This document shows, piece by piece, positions 44,801-53,198 of a stretch of 64,000 nt of DNA. A model generated the notes under the pieces. The model ran no database searches. It was not told the DNA's origin and saw only the letters and a program-made list of their open reading frames with translations. Origin of the DNA: Anaerolineae bacterium (GTDB lineage: Bacteria > Chloroflexota > Anaerolineae > Promineifilales > Promineifilaceae). The DNA lies in the NCBI GenBank assembly GCA_028277515.1, contig JANQGC010000280.1:62001-126000 (forward strand). Direction: 5' to 3'. Each line of letters begins with the position of its first letter. Within the stretch, counting starts at the first letter, position 1. The translations under genes and the position numbers were made by a program.

Positions 44801-47800
44801 TTAAAGTATCATTATCGGCAGAATAGTATTGGGGGGATGCTTTTAAAGTTCCATCGGCCTGCACACCATAGGCTGTAATTCTACTGCTGTCCCGTTCTTT
44901 CATGGCCATCACATACGGTTCCGTCCAGCCGCTCACGGCCGCTATATCCGGCCTGCCTCCACCCCCAAATTTCAAGCCATCGGCCGTCTGCTGCCCCTCC
45001 TCCCACGTCCAGATAGTGGTTCCCAAATCAGTCAGATTCATCGTGCTGGTAAATTGATAAGAGGCGCTGGCTGCAACATTGGAGGACAATTGGCTGACCA
45101 GCGATTCGCTGCTTCCGGAAACAATATTGACCTCCGCCTCCAGGGGTGTGCCGGAAAAAGCGGCCGGCGGATCAAGGAATAATTCTCCGGCCAGGCTCTG
45201 GCTGCTGCTCAAATTATTGGCCGTCGTGGTTGTGTAAACCAAAGTCGCATCCGGGCTGATAAAGCCTTCGACAGAATCATCCTCAATGTAAAGAGCGACC
45301 GGGCTTTCATTCCAAACTGCTGGGCTGTATACCCTGGGATAATCGGCATTGGCCCAAGGGTCGCAATCCGGACAGGTGTCCTGTGTGCGCTCGAACAGGT
45401 CTGACATCCCATCCCCATCATTATCCGCTTCCAGGGGACTGCTCCAGACTTTAGTAAACTTATCGGGGGCGTAAGCGATGAACCAGCCGCCATCCGGGGC
45501 GACCTCCTGCGCATCTGCAATCCCATCATCATCACTGTCGCCGCGGCCGGGGTCCGTGCCCAGGTGAATTTCCAGGCCATCGGACAGCGTATCTCCATCC
45601 GAATCGGGACTCAGCGGGTCCAGGTTGTAACCCCGCTCATCCGAGGTCCTGGCGCGCATCGTTAATTCATAGGCATCGGACAGTTCATCGCCATCGGTGT
45701 CCCAGGTCGAGTCATCAGGGTCCACGCCACCTTCAGACATGGATAACAAGCCATCACCATCTTGATCTCTAGCGACAATCCGCCCTTCACTCCAATCAGA
45801 TACTTTCACAAATTCTTCCAGGGTCGGCGGTAAAACATCGAACACAATGGCCGATCCCAAACTATCAGAACTGGACCCCTTAATCGTCTTATTGGTGCAA
45901 AAGCTGACCCAGCAAGATTGCCCTTCCAGCGAATAGGCAGAATTCAATACCAAAGAGGTGGGTACATTCACACCGGCCCTCATGGTCGTGGCATACGTGA
46001 GGTTGTCAATAATCCGGCCAATGGGTTTGGGATCGATAATGTCCCAATCATCTTTGCGTACATTTCGCGAGGTTGAGAGCTTGACCTCATTCTCGCTCAA
46101 TTGATAAACCATGCTATTGGCCTTCAAACTGGTAACCCCACGTTTGCCCGTCATCGTGGTGGTCACCGGCATGGTGTAAGAGATGGTATTCCCGGCCACC
46201 ATGCCCCGATCGGGATCAGCCAGATCGATGGTCAAATCGCCGGCTTCCACGTCGACTTCTTCAAACACCTTATATTGGTAGATAGCACCAGCAATAGCCT
46301 GGGTGATCTTCCCAGTGATCGACCAGTTCTTGCCTAATAGCAGCAAAATAATATCAATGGTCGCCAATATACCCACCAGGATGGAACCGATCACCGTACT
46401 TGCCAAAACATATAAAACAACAGCCACGATAATAGCGGCGATGGTGGCCGCCACCGCTTCATTAAAGGCTATTGTTCCCGGTTGTATTGTCCCGCTGCCC
46501 CATAAATAGACAAATACACCAACGGTGATGGCCACGGAAATAATCAATCCGATAACGCCGGCTTTGCTGGAAGCGCCGGTAATCTCCGAACTCTCCGTCG
46601 ACAGACTCAAATAAGTTTCAGCCAATCCTAAATCCTCGTCAATTTCGACCAATTCATTGACCAATTTTCGTAGGGCCAGAATCGGTTTGACTATCGAGAA
46701 AATAAGATTAAGCATTCCCACACTGACCGCGGCCGTAATCCGCCAGGCTAAGCTGGTATCATTGGCCAAATAAATAGCGATTAAAGCTACCGCCGCAATG
46801 ATCAGCAGCGCACCTACGACGGCCAGCTTGCTGATGCCGGTCAAATCTTTCAGGTATGCAAAGGTCTGTTGTTCGATGAATTTAGAAAGAATCGCCGTGG
46901 TCGTGGCCTCCGCCTCTTCGTCTTCTTCAATTGTATTCGCAATATCTTGCAGTTGGGGACTATACTTAAAGTAGCTACTAACCACCTGGAGCACGAGCTT
47001 GCGGATATCCCCGGCAACCTCCACATAAATCGAGCTGTCCGCTTTTTGAACATCGGGACTATAAACAGAATTTCCTTGTTGAACGATGCTATTGGTGCCG
47101 TTAAACACGGCAATATAGACCAGTTGAGCCATCGTCTGGTAGGTCTCAGCTTCCTCTTCATCTTCTAACGAAGAAAAGGCAACTCCCCAATGATCTGTCA
47201 ACTCATCATAAAATTCTTGAATATCGGCCGCCATCCAGCCGCTTTGATAGGAATAAGGCGCCCACTTAAGGGAATGCATGGTCGTCACCTCAACCGGGTT
47301 CGATCCGGTCGATGGCAGCATCACCTGAAGCCGGTTGTTCGAGAATCCAATATTCGGTGATCCGGCAGCGATATCATCCAGGTTCATCCCGCGATAGAGT
47401 TCTTCATAAGCGAACATTAACGTAGGTGTGATCGGTGTGCTTTCGGCAATGCTGGTGAAGTTTGCATCCAGGATATTGATGGTTTGAGTGACCGTCGTAT
47501 CCATCAAACCAAGATCGATGGAATCATAGGTCTTTCTCTGTACCGTAAACACATCAGGCAATCCCCAGCGTTCCGTATCAGAAACAGCGTCATTGGTCGT
47601 GTGGTTGAAGCGTCTATAGATTTCCTGTGTATCCATGTCCAACTGGCCATCGCCGACGCATTGGTTATCGACGTATTGGTCACAATCTCTGCCCTGAATG
47701 AATGTATAATCAAGGCCATATAAAAGACCATACAAGGCATCAATATAATAAGGTTTATCATATCCGGGTGAAAGTGCCTCGGTTGCCTGGGGGTCCTCAA

Positions 47801-50000
47801 AAATAATATCTACGGCTGCCGCATGCTCTTCAGTCACGCTAAAGCCGGTCAGACGCCACTCATCATCATACATCTGGATGACTTGCATATCATTCAACGT
47901 ACTGTATTGAGTGCAAATATTATCGGAATAGGTTTCGCATTGGTCGTTTAAAGCCTGTACCAACCAAACCAGGTTTACGTTCTGGGGATCAGACCATTGG
48001 CCGGCCGCTTCATAAAACATGGCAGCGTAAAAAGCGACATTCTTCTCGCCATACTGATCTGTGACCACCTGGATGGGCACGTAAGCCACTTGAGTATCGG
48101 CTGTTGTCTGGTTAACTGATATGCCAAACTCTTGCAGCGTTTCGGCATCAGGCAGATTATCCGGCGACCCTATAATCTCAATTTCCAGCATTGGAATCAG
48201 GCGCATATCCCCGTTATCATTGGGCGAAGGGGTCAGTGTCGGATCGAGATCATAGAATGTGAGGCCATCAGCATCTTGAATTTGTCCTTGATTATCAAAC
48301 GGCCAATCCCAAACGTTCTGGGAGTACCATAAATTATCAACATTGGTCGGGTTTATTTGAAACTCAACCTTGACTAACAAATCCTCCTGCAGATCGTTGA
48401 TCACAAGTTCCATTGGATCATCCCCATTGTAAACGGTTTCCTCGTTCATGTATGGGGAAAGATCAAGATCGTCGGGCACGCCGTCACCATCATTATCATC
48501 ATCCCAGATATCCGGTGTGCCGTCATTATCGGTGTCCTCGGGCACACCATCCCTATCGACATCAAAATACCACTCCTGGCCGTCGGAGAGACCATCATTG
48601 TTGCTGTCCATAACCAGCGGATCGGTGTACCAGGTTTTATTCGTTTCCGAGATCACTACCCCGGCCACTTCGATGCCATCATCGACGCCGTCCTCATCCG
48701 TATCGGCCGAGCCTGGCAGGGTTCCCAGAATACATTCCTGCAAGTTGGTCAGATTATCCCCATCATAATCAGCATGGGGATCAGTCTCACAAGATGAGTC
48801 GAAATAGGGATTGTCGTCGGAGGTAGCGCTGTCCACTTCGCCGACCTGGACGCCGCTATTTGACAGCCGTGCTTGCTGCAAGGGATCACGATTGGGATCA
48901 AAGTCTTTGTTGTCCAACACTGATCGCTGCTGTTCTAGCGCGTCAAATTCTGCCTGTCGCACCTCCTGCTCGGCTCGCCTTTCCTCCTGCCGCTGGTTAA
49001 AAGCAGAAACATGGGTCACGGTCAGCAGAGGGGTTAAAAGCATGGAGGCGATGATCGCTAAGGCGACCGGGGCGTAAACGGTCTTTTTATCCCCACGGCG
49101 CACAATCACGGTGAGCAATAGCAAAACCAGGATCACAGCCACTAGGGGGAAGACCTGCTGTGTAAGGGTGGCCGCCTCCAACCCCGGTAATGCGCGGGCC
49201 ACTCCGGCAATCAGATTTGAAGTCGCTGCGACCGGTGCAAAATCGCTGAAGGTCACGCTGATTTGCACGGTTGTCTGGTAATTGTCGGCCGTTTCCGGGA
49301 ATTGCAAATCAAAAATCTGGCGAATGGGTAGGCCATTTTCACCAACCCACAGTTCCCCCTGGCCCGACATATCGAGATAAGCCTGGGCGAGTTGCAGCTT
49401 CACCCCTGGCGGCACATTCTCCTGCTGCCGCAACTGATCGCGCATAAATTCGGCAAAGCGCCGGCCGTCAATGTCAAAGGTAAAGCGAGTGATCGTCATA
49501 TCACCCAAAGCCGTGCGCCGCCGCTCCGGTTCATGCCGCTTGATGTTTTCAGCAGCGTTCAAATAACCCATCATATCCCCGCCTGGGGCAATCGTATGGG
49601 TGAGATTCTCCGCTTCCTCCCAATCACTACCCCCCTGGCGTGTGTAGGTTTTGTTACCCTCCACCTTGATCTGCATCCCGCTTTCCGGCAGCAAAACGCT
49701 TCCGCCGGAGGCCCAGATGTTGAGCTGCATTTCCTCCTCCCGCAGATCAGCCCGGCCGTCCATATAGATCCGTGTCTCTTTAGCTTCTCTCCCGGCATTC
49801 ACGGGTGAGGGCAAAGGGGTCATCACCTGGGTCACATCACTGTCAAACCGGTAAGATCCCGATTGGCGAACCCGATCCCAAACCGCCTGGAATTCACCAG
49901 CATCGGAACCCTCCATTTGAGCCTGGGTTACTATGGAAAAAGCTAACAAGAAAGTGAGGGTGAGAATGAATGCAAAAACATAGCGGCGCTGAATTTTCAT
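38883..50000 (-). CDS. Giant multidomain surface protein (TSP3 Ca-binding repeats, internal membrane segments, LamG-like and Ig-like modules)
   Basis: 3705 residues, 11.1 kb. Order, approximate: signal peptide (MKIQRRYVFAFILTLTFLLA); LolA-like region to about 260; two hydrophobic segments (280-330); thrombospondin-type-3 Asp-rich repeats (405-510, e.g. DTDEDGVDDG); a long region with QQ/Asp-rich parts; a block of four to six membrane-type helices (about 1055-1235); more TSP3 repeats (1410-1530); several LamG-like modules (from about 2005, 2215, 2545 and 3000), each with FDGxDDYLQ and a SC...CP pair; Ig-like/Big domains (2730-2990 and 3480-3660); and a tail with TYLPLLS and EVYFPTISN. Probably an adhesin or sensor at the envelope. 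AAGGAC precedes the ATG. The internal helical block is unusual for a secreted adhesin. Confidence 0.85.
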   Translation of the reverse strand: MKIQRRYVFAFILTLTFLLAFSIVTQAQMEGSDAGEFQAVWDRVRQSGSYRFDSDVTQVMTPLPSPVNAGREAKETRIYMDGRADLREEEMQLNIWASGGSVLLPESGMQIKVEGNKTYTRQGGSDWEEAENLTHTIAPGGDMMGYLNAAENIKRHEPERRRTALGDMTITRFTFDIDGRRFAEFMRDQLRQQENVPPGVKLQLAQAYLDMSGQGELWVGENGLPIRQIFDLQFPETADNYQTTVQISVTFSDFAPVAATSNLIAGVARALPGLEAATLTQQVFPLVAVILVLLLLTVIVRRGDKKTVYAPVALAIIASMLLTPLLTVTHVSAFNQRQEERRAEQEVRQAEFDALEQQRSVLDNKDFDPNRDPLQQARLSNSGVQVGEVDSATSDDNPYFDSSCETDPHADYDGDNLTNLQECILGTLPGSADTDEDGVDDGIEVAGVVISETNKTWYTDPLVMDSNNDGLSDGQEWYFDVDRDGVPEDTDNDGTPDIWDDDNDGDGVPDDLDLSPYMNEETVYNGDDPMELVINDLQEDLLVKVEFQINPTNVDNLWYSQNVWDWPFDNQGQIQDADGLTFYDLDPTLTPSPNDNGDMRLIPMLEIEIIGSPDNLPDAETLQEFGISVNQTTADTQVAYVPIQVVTDQYGEKNVAFYAAMFYEAAGQWSDPQNVNLVWLVQALNDQCETYSDNICTQYSTLNDMQVIQMYDDEWRLTGFSVTEEHAAAVDIIFEDPQATEALSPGYDKPYYIDALYGLLYGLDYTFIQGRDCDQYVDNQCVGDGQLDMDTQEIYRRFNHTTNDAVSDTERWGLPDVFTVQRKTYDSIDLGLMDTTVTQTINILDANFTSIAESTPITPTLMFAYEELYRGMNLDDIAAGSPNIGFSNNRLQVMLPSTGSNPVEVTTMHSLKWAPYSYQSGWMAADIQEFYDELTDHWGVAFSSLEDEEEAETYQTMAQLVYIAVFNGTNSIVQQGNSVYSPDVQKADSSIYVEVAGDIRKLVLQVVSSYFKYSPQLQDIANTIEEDEEAEATTTAILSKFIEQQTFAYLKDLTGISKLAVVGALLIIAAVALIAIYLANDTSLAWRITAAVSVGMLNLIFSIVKPILALRKLVNELVEIDEDLGLAETYLSLSTESSEITGASSKAGVIGLIISVAITVGVFVYLWGSGTIQPGTIAFNEAVAATIAAIIVAVVLYVLASTVIGSILVGILATIDIILLLLGKNWSITGKITQAIAGAIYQYKVFEEVDVEAGDLTIDLADPDRGMVAGNTISYTMPVTTTMTGKRGVTSLKANSMVYQLSENEVKLSTSRNVRKDDWDIIDPKPIGRIIDNLTYATTMRAGVNVPTSLVLNSAYSLEGQSCWVSFCTNKTIKGSSSDSLGSAIVFDVLPPTLEEFVKVSDWSEGRIVARDQDGDGLLSMSEGGVDPDDSTWDTDGDELSDAYELTMRARTSDERGYNLDPLSPDSDGDTLSDGLEIHLGTDPGRGDSDDDGIADAQEVAPDGGWFIAYAPDKFTKVWSSPLEADNDGDGMSDLFERTQDTCPDCDPWANADYPRVYSPAVWNESPVALYIEDDSVEGFISPDATLVYTTTTANNLSSSQSLAGELFLDPPAAFSGTPLEAEVNIVSGSSESLVSQLSSNVAASASYQFTSTMNLTDLGTTIWTWEEGQQTADGLKFGGGGRPDIAAVSGWTEPYVMAMKERDSSRITAYGVQADGTLKASPQYYSADNDTLTNPSIACANNGICLSIWGDNVVADEETYWGILFFRYHGSTNNPSTGYTAFDEGGQVSQPAIASDGQDFLLGWIVDGTNEQKIWLQVVKNSGEPAGDPQLLNESTAGLSNVTLEWNGSQYIAVWQDGSNLVRANVNPDGTVSNSEMIGSGSGWPDADGGTQSPQIAFDPLSRQSLLIYRDEVNGNAQLHARRLVGNASYQDTVLATDDLLNNAGVVTALCADPKNGGWVAAWALPGENKVTYQAISQDGSLRGFPQKSTLSSVAGLTLACLTTQPVLDLQFEEDAGATIFADSSGLGNDVSCASSAVCPLAGVEGRFGSGVRFDGADDYLQVNINQPGGNFSSDFWFRSNSQSATILHRQNDMKSVYLKNGNVCARVKKSVSGKEQNDIICSSGTNYADGNWHHVAHTAGGGVHSLYVDGNLQQRSGSISFAGCSGSACDSFTIASSDSLGVNFFQGSLDNVRFFNRELSSAEISDAFEAALAIYDLDETAGSITFTDATQNGYDASCSGGACPTMGVAGVASTAAQLDGSTEFITVNPRVREGAIISYDFESSVGSEWNPVKETSGLRKDQRTQFLGPYRNDTVTLDLSNLPSHDSIKISFDLYVLGEWSGVNGVTGPDNWEWGYNNKKVLRTNFSNILDTIGQYQLYPAQSWSLSGITLWQHSDCSGFRLDVAQNYSTLAGSGMGNNEVGCYTNPSDTVAVLFKKVNYEGTAWVIDPGRGQFPSIENNAVDSVAVWPVANTPGHGGDSSDLTVGNYPYPSTIYNIEFTIEGHTAKSLQLYFKGDVNTDITSDKDWGLDNVNITLQSEAGSLPLTDSSFTLSAWAQKDSGNGPGILLMQGMEQDNQGLHMGYRSENVFTCAFWNDNLDVTLSNIDEAWHHYACTYDAATNKRIIYRDGVKIAEDTAVADYSGFGPTFIGEGFNNDWRFQGIIDEVAVWAEALSAEAINDLYQKVKVEDESVMTALVLGSPGGDDVQMQNLILRETGTFLGLDAQAQGRTVSVDADLPQTTISIPQNGQVVRGQDRPTLQVSGAASDAGSQVDKVQVRVDNGSWQDAVGTESWSYSLDLSGLAEGGHTLSVRATDILGQVGPAVTTNFVLDRTPPDVQYENPPLRPTRDQDGRWRVRLTGTASDAHGVAAVEVLLGGEDDLSGQGWQEVVLDGNDWSLDYVLPPFNQNNQSNDDPSGTYQIFLQGSDDGGNSTQNLPSAGSFQLDADAPLPQLSNPISTTIVIDSAITFNGEITDVSTVAEVEINFTPAQQIDALNGAVLHLPFDENQATEYFPDQSGVNNTASCEGTECPAVNLEGRRDQAVMFNGVDDYLQIDHDDSLNFDSGQDFTIAFWVSADAYQPDTSSSQNVIVEKWAGAAYPYAIHLRNQSGLIWAGRSDGSSTPTLASSTPVNDGQFHHVALVKSGGTLSLYIDGNLESSVADATTGTTTNNAPLFIGRRSDGSIPFKGEVDELLVYERALAAYEVSDLYDYGFGTWQAATLNGNGWSYTLPEGANGLEGIYQVNVRGRDAVDNVTPLSGQNMWRGEIDTRPPALGFTAVIDSNGSTTTNYTCTTTDLNLDESSSCEPVVPATIPQFESGDITLTTYDQVDPWYAATFTDTMRIYGMDAAKTVAGAQDTSLSIRACDLSGRCTTTANSASPAPDDSELEKAERRSKDAGMQVFDMERVGEGFIRPLTNYEPSTAPAEDSSSPLPARVRGTVEADEKATDGTASQRSVVGASVMEDALAQEAIPVVDTTPPEITVDPRIDGELLGAGLHLLTGTMSDNEKPYRVQVCVPDEDCTTWPVQENGRWAAYLPSSGESNPDGLLQTLHVFGLDKAGNRSAEPVEVSYWLDINHPDLEISKVVDFVDENTLQSIFDGSAGDGSDFTIYVLATGPNGQTRRFRANQHGNWSFWTPSGIVGEYQISVQAIDAAGNIRTVGPFTVTFDFPTFGRPWSTYLPLLSANARLIVGTEVYFPTISNQ

Positions 50001-50158
50001 GGTTCGTCCTTGCTACGAAACTAGAGAAATATGCCAAGATTTTGAAAGGTTAAGGGATATAATAATTGGGAAATTGCTGTTATGCAATATTAAATTGGGG
50101 CCAGATACGCGGAAAGGTTGAGTAGGAATAGCTGAAGGGTTGCTAATAATATAGTGGT

Positions 50159-50208
50159 GTGTGAGCTTTCCAGCTTGCGTCTGAATAAATTAGGCAATTT
50201 GTTCTACA
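50159..50208 (+). repeat. Dispersed double-hairpin repeat, copy B1
   Basis: GTGAGCTTTCCAGCTTGCGT followed by CTGAA and the imperfect hairpin AATAAATT-AGGC-AATTTGTT, ending CTACA. Same order as copy A read on the opposite strand (AGCTTTCCAGCT stem, CTGAA joint, second hairpin, CTACA). It is directly followed by copy B2. Confidence 0.7.
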
Positions 50209-50283
50209 GGCGGCGCGCTATCCAGATAGCGTCTGAACAACCCTTCAACAAGCTCAGGACAGGTCCGGAAAGGTTGCCTACAT
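50209..50283 (+). repeat. Dispersed double-hairpin repeat, copy B2, with a second repeat nested inside
   Basis: First stem CGCTAT-CCAG-ATAGCG (50217-50232), then CTGAACAACC, a 22-25 bp insert CTTCAACAAGCTCAGGACAG..., and GGAAAGGTTGCCTACAT. The insert interrupts the second hairpin of the repeat at its loop. The words TCAACAAGCTCAGGACAGG resemble a separate short interspersed motif common in many bacterial genomes (recalled, not searched). The CTACAT end touches the stop codon of the DUF547 gene. Confidence 0.68.
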
Positions 50284-51227
50284 TAAAGCGTATTCAAGCG
50301 CCAATCATATGGCTTATAAGCAAAGCGAATCGTTTCGGCCGATGCGATGAGCTGTTTCCGCCGCCGGTCATCAGGCAGATAGGCGATTAAGTAGCGTAGC
50401 AAATCTTCCCTGCTGCTAAAATCGGCCGCATACCAGCGCAAAATTGTAGACATCACCAATTCCTGGCGCTCCGCAGAAACCTCAACCGTGGCAGCAATGA
50501 AACTGCGCGCCGCCAGGTCAAGCTGCCGGTCCAGATCATCGGCTGAATAAACGCGAATCGGTGGGCAGGAACGGCCGCCACAGTTCAACGCGAAATGAAT
50601 ACGCGGATCGAGGGGCAGAGACCAGGCCAATCGGGGATCAACAGAAGTAAAGTGAACCCCAGGCACATAAGGATTTCCCCGATTCCCGCGCAAGATGCCC
50701 TGCTCGATATCTTCCAGGCTCACCCGCCGGCCACCCACGATATAAGCAGCACGCCGGAAAAAGGAAAGGGTGCCCAACCGTCCTTCAATGACACTATCCT
50801 CAATTTCAAAGTGAATTACCGCATCAAAAACCAGCGCGTTATAAAGATTGATCCAAAAGGCACGCGCCGCTTCATGGGATGGGAGCGTTCGCGGATCAAA
50901 TTCCTTCAGCACCGCCATGTAATCCGCTCGATACCGGGTATAAATATCACTCTCGCGCAGCGCGGCATAGTCCACCGCCGAACCCTGATCATTCATCACC
51001 GCGCTTATCAAATCGGTGAGCGTGCTTATCAAGCCGGCCGCCAGGTCAACCGGCGGCGTAATAGCTGCGGCGGAGCTATCATTATTAATCGCCCGGAATG
51101 GTTTTACTCCCAGGACCCAATTAAGGGCCAACTCACGTAGAGCAATCAGTTTATCGGCCGTTGCTGAACTGCGCACCACAGGGAGAAGGGCAACCTCAGC
51201 GTTTTCGTATGTTTCTTCTTGGACCAT
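50283..51227 (-). CDS. DUF547 family protein
   Basis: 314 residues from the ATG at 51227 (MVQEETYENAEVALLP). Core DUF547 features: FWINLYNALVFDAVIHFEI, FFRRAAYIVGGRRVSLEDIE, HFALNCGGRSCPPIRVYSAD, and RSFIAATVEVSAERQ. The family is of unknown function, with a conserved Cys-Gly-Gly/Cys-Pro site suggesting a papain-like fold. An upstream ATG (51311) would leave only 20 bp to the divergent gene and no ribosome site, so it is not preferred, though that frame is open. No signal peptide. Confidence 0.82.
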   Translation of the reverse strand: MVQEETYENAEVALLPVVRSSATADKLIALRELALNWVLGVKPFRAINNDSSAAAITPPVDLAAGLISTLTDLISAVMNDQGSAVDYAALRESDIYTRYRADYMAVLKEFDPRTLPSHEAARAFWINLYNALVFDAVIHFEIEDSVIEGRLGTLSFFRRAAYIVGGRRVSLEDIEQGILRGNRGNPYVPGVHFTSVDPRLAWSLPLDPRIHFALNCGGRSCPPIRVYSADDLDRQLDLAARSFIAATVEVSAERQELVMSTILRWYAADFSSREDLLRYLIAYLPDDRRRKQLIASAETIRFAYKPYDWRLNTL

Positions 51228-51331
51228 GATATAATCAAAAGTAAGAGCGAATCTAAACCCATTATCTGCCGGATTATAAAAAGGTCCGTGATCAAGCCTA
51301 CTATATGTCATAAGGAGATCATCAATAAATT

Positions 51332-51991
51332 ATGTTTCGTTCTAAAAAACGGCCGCTGATTATCCCCCAATACGAACACGGCCGTATGGCCGGATTCCTG
51401 GCCCAAAACTGGGGCAATGAAACTTTCGACCGCCCCGCCCTCGATTTCGCTGCCTTTGTACAGGGAGTCACCTTACACGACTGGCATTACGGCTTCGCCG
51501 ACAACTGGCCCATTACCGGCCTGGATGAAGAAGCCTGGATGATGATCGCCAACCTGGGAGTCAAGATGCACCTGGAGAATCCCATCAGCGACATCATAGC
51601 CAAAATGCATCTGCGCCGGTTGATGTCTTACAGACCAGCATCGGCTGAAAGACGAACCCTTACCACTCAAATCGACCGGATTATCGCTGACCGCCTGCCC
51701 GAAACCGAGCACGAACGCGCGGTCTTTGAGTGGACAGACAAGATCACCCGCATCTGCGATTTTGTCGTTTTCCACTTCGCCTTTGAGCGCACGACAACTG
51801 TCTGTAGTCGAGTAGACAGTGATCAGGAAACAGAGATAACCTATCAAATAAACGGTGAGGGGCTGATCACCGTTGATCCCTGGCCGTTCAGCGCGCCTGA
51901 CCTGAACGGCATCATCATTGGCTATGAGGCGCAAGGTTATCCCCAGGATCTAAAACCCCAGGCACTACCTTTTCAAATCACATTAAGTTGA
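51332..51991 (+). CDS. DUF3891 family protein
   Basis: 219 residues. N-terminal LIIPQYEHGRMAGFLAQNWGN, then VTLHDWHYGFADNWP and MHLRRLMSY, the spaced His/Asp residues typical of DUF3891 (HD-like, function unknown). Divergent from the DUF547 gene; an AAGGAG lies 14 bases before the ATG, a long spacing. Its 3' end overlaps the convergent QueG/RdhA-like gene by 19 bp. Confidence 0.8.
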   Translation: MFRSKKRPLIIPQYEHGRMAGFLAQNWGNETFDRPALDFAAFVQGVTLHDWHYGFADNWPITGLDEEAWMMIANLGVKMHLENPISDIIAKMHLRRLMSYRPASAERRTLTTQIDRIIADRLPETEHERAVFEWTDKITRICDFVVFHFAFERTTTVCSRVDSDQETEITYQINGEGLITVDPWPFSAPDLNGIIIGYEAQGYPQDLKPQALPFQITLS

Positions 51992-52950
51992 AACCCTCTT
52001 TTGATTTTATCATACCCTCGCCGGTTGAACGGACAAACTTTGATACAGATAGAACAACCATGATATTTGGCAAAATAGGGGAAGCATTTCCCATTATCTA
52101 ACACAGTCACTAACCCATTTTCATGATAAATGGGCGTTTCATAGAAAGCATCTGGCGGGCATTCGCGCACACAGCGCCGGCATAATGCACAGAAATCTAA
52201 AATCCAGGCATGTTCGCTGCCTTCATACACGGGAAAATTTTCTATTTCTGTGAAAACGGCCGCTAACCGCACCCGGGGACCAAATTCGGGAGTAATGACC
52301 AAACCATTGATGCCCCGCCAACCCAATCCGGCGGCTTGTGCCATCGGTGGATACAATGCCATGCCGCCAAGCGGATGCCCCGCGTGAGCCGCGTACCCAC
52401 GCTCGCGCAGCCAATCCGCGATTGTATTAGAGATTTGCCCAAGTTGATTATAGGTTTCGTGAACCATAACGGCCGTGTCTCGATTGGGGGCTAGATCCAT
52501 ACGCTCCTTATCCATTTCCATCACCAACACAATCGCCTGCGTGAAACGAATAGCAGTATCCTGAAACACCCAGGCCTGCGGTACAGAAGCAAACCCAATC
52601 TTATTCGCACCTATAGATTGGGCGAAGGAACGAAGCTCCACCAGTGTATCCGTGTCAATATACTTTTTGCCATTTATTGGATTACGCTCCAGGTCTCTCA
52701 CTGATTTGCGAATATTTACCATGCTACCCATCATCTGTGGCGCTGACTTTGGGAAGCCAGGTAGGGGTGCATGATCCCCTTCTAATTTGATTCCTTCGCG
52801 CGGGATATTGAATCGAATCGGCGAATTCGTGCCACCCCGTAAAGCGCCGGGTGCATCATGGACGACCTTTTCCCAGGCCTCCATTCTTTTCAGCTGCGGC
52901 TTCAGGACACGGTTCTTAAAGAAGCGTAGTAGATGTCGCTTAATTTTCAT
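51973..52950 (-). CDS. QueG/RdhA-like protein with double 4Fe-4S ferredoxin domain
   Basis: 325 residues; GGAGA seven bases before the ATG. The central alpha/beta domain has GANKIGFASVPQAWVF and GYAAHAGHPLGGMALYPP, GLGWRGINGLVITPEFGPRVRLAAVFT, as in the corrinoid-binding core of epoxyqueuosine reductase and reductive dehalogenases. Two ferredoxin motifs follow: FCALCRRCVRECPPDAF (near 255) and CFPYFAKYHGCSICIKVCPF (near 290). There is no Tat signal, so it is not a classical membrane-bound dehalogenase. It probably performs a cytoplasmic cobalamin-linked reduction; substrate unknown. It may need the same corrinoid supply as the methyltransferase cluster, though 25 kb away. Confidence 0.8.
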   Translation of the reverse strand: MKIKRHLLRFFKNRVLKPQLKRMEAWEKVVHDAPGALRGGTNSPIRFNIPREGIKLEGDHAPLPGFPKSAPQMMGSMVNIRKSVRDLERNPINGKKYIDTDTLVELRSFAQSIGANKIGFASVPQAWVFQDTAIRFTQAIVLVMEMDKERMDLAPNRDTAVMVHETYNQLGQISNTIADWLRERGYAAHAGHPLGGMALYPPMAQAAGLGWRGINGLVITPEFGPRVRLAAVFTEIENFPVYEGSEHAWILDFCALCRRCVRECPPDAFYETPIYHENGLVTVLDNGKCFPYFAKYHGCSICIKVCPFNRRGYDKIKRGFQLNVI

Positions 52951-53198
52951 AAGGATTTCTCCGGACTATACACAGGAATAACAAACTGTGGCATATTTTG
53001 ATGGTTTACGGCCGAATCTTATGTTAGTAACCACTTTCATATAGAATAACACAGGTCTTTTTGTAAGTCAACGCTTTCATACGTTATGATTGCAAGAACG
53101 CTCTACACTTTCTTGCATTTTCAGCATCATCTTGTCGGACTGATGTGTTCTACATAAGCTCTAGCACAATGAGTTGTAGAATGAGAGGGACCTATCAC

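Noticed and set aside
38883..50000. Many shorter ORFs on the opposite strand of the giant gene
   Set aside because: They lack ribosome sites and domains and follow from codon bias of the giant frame.
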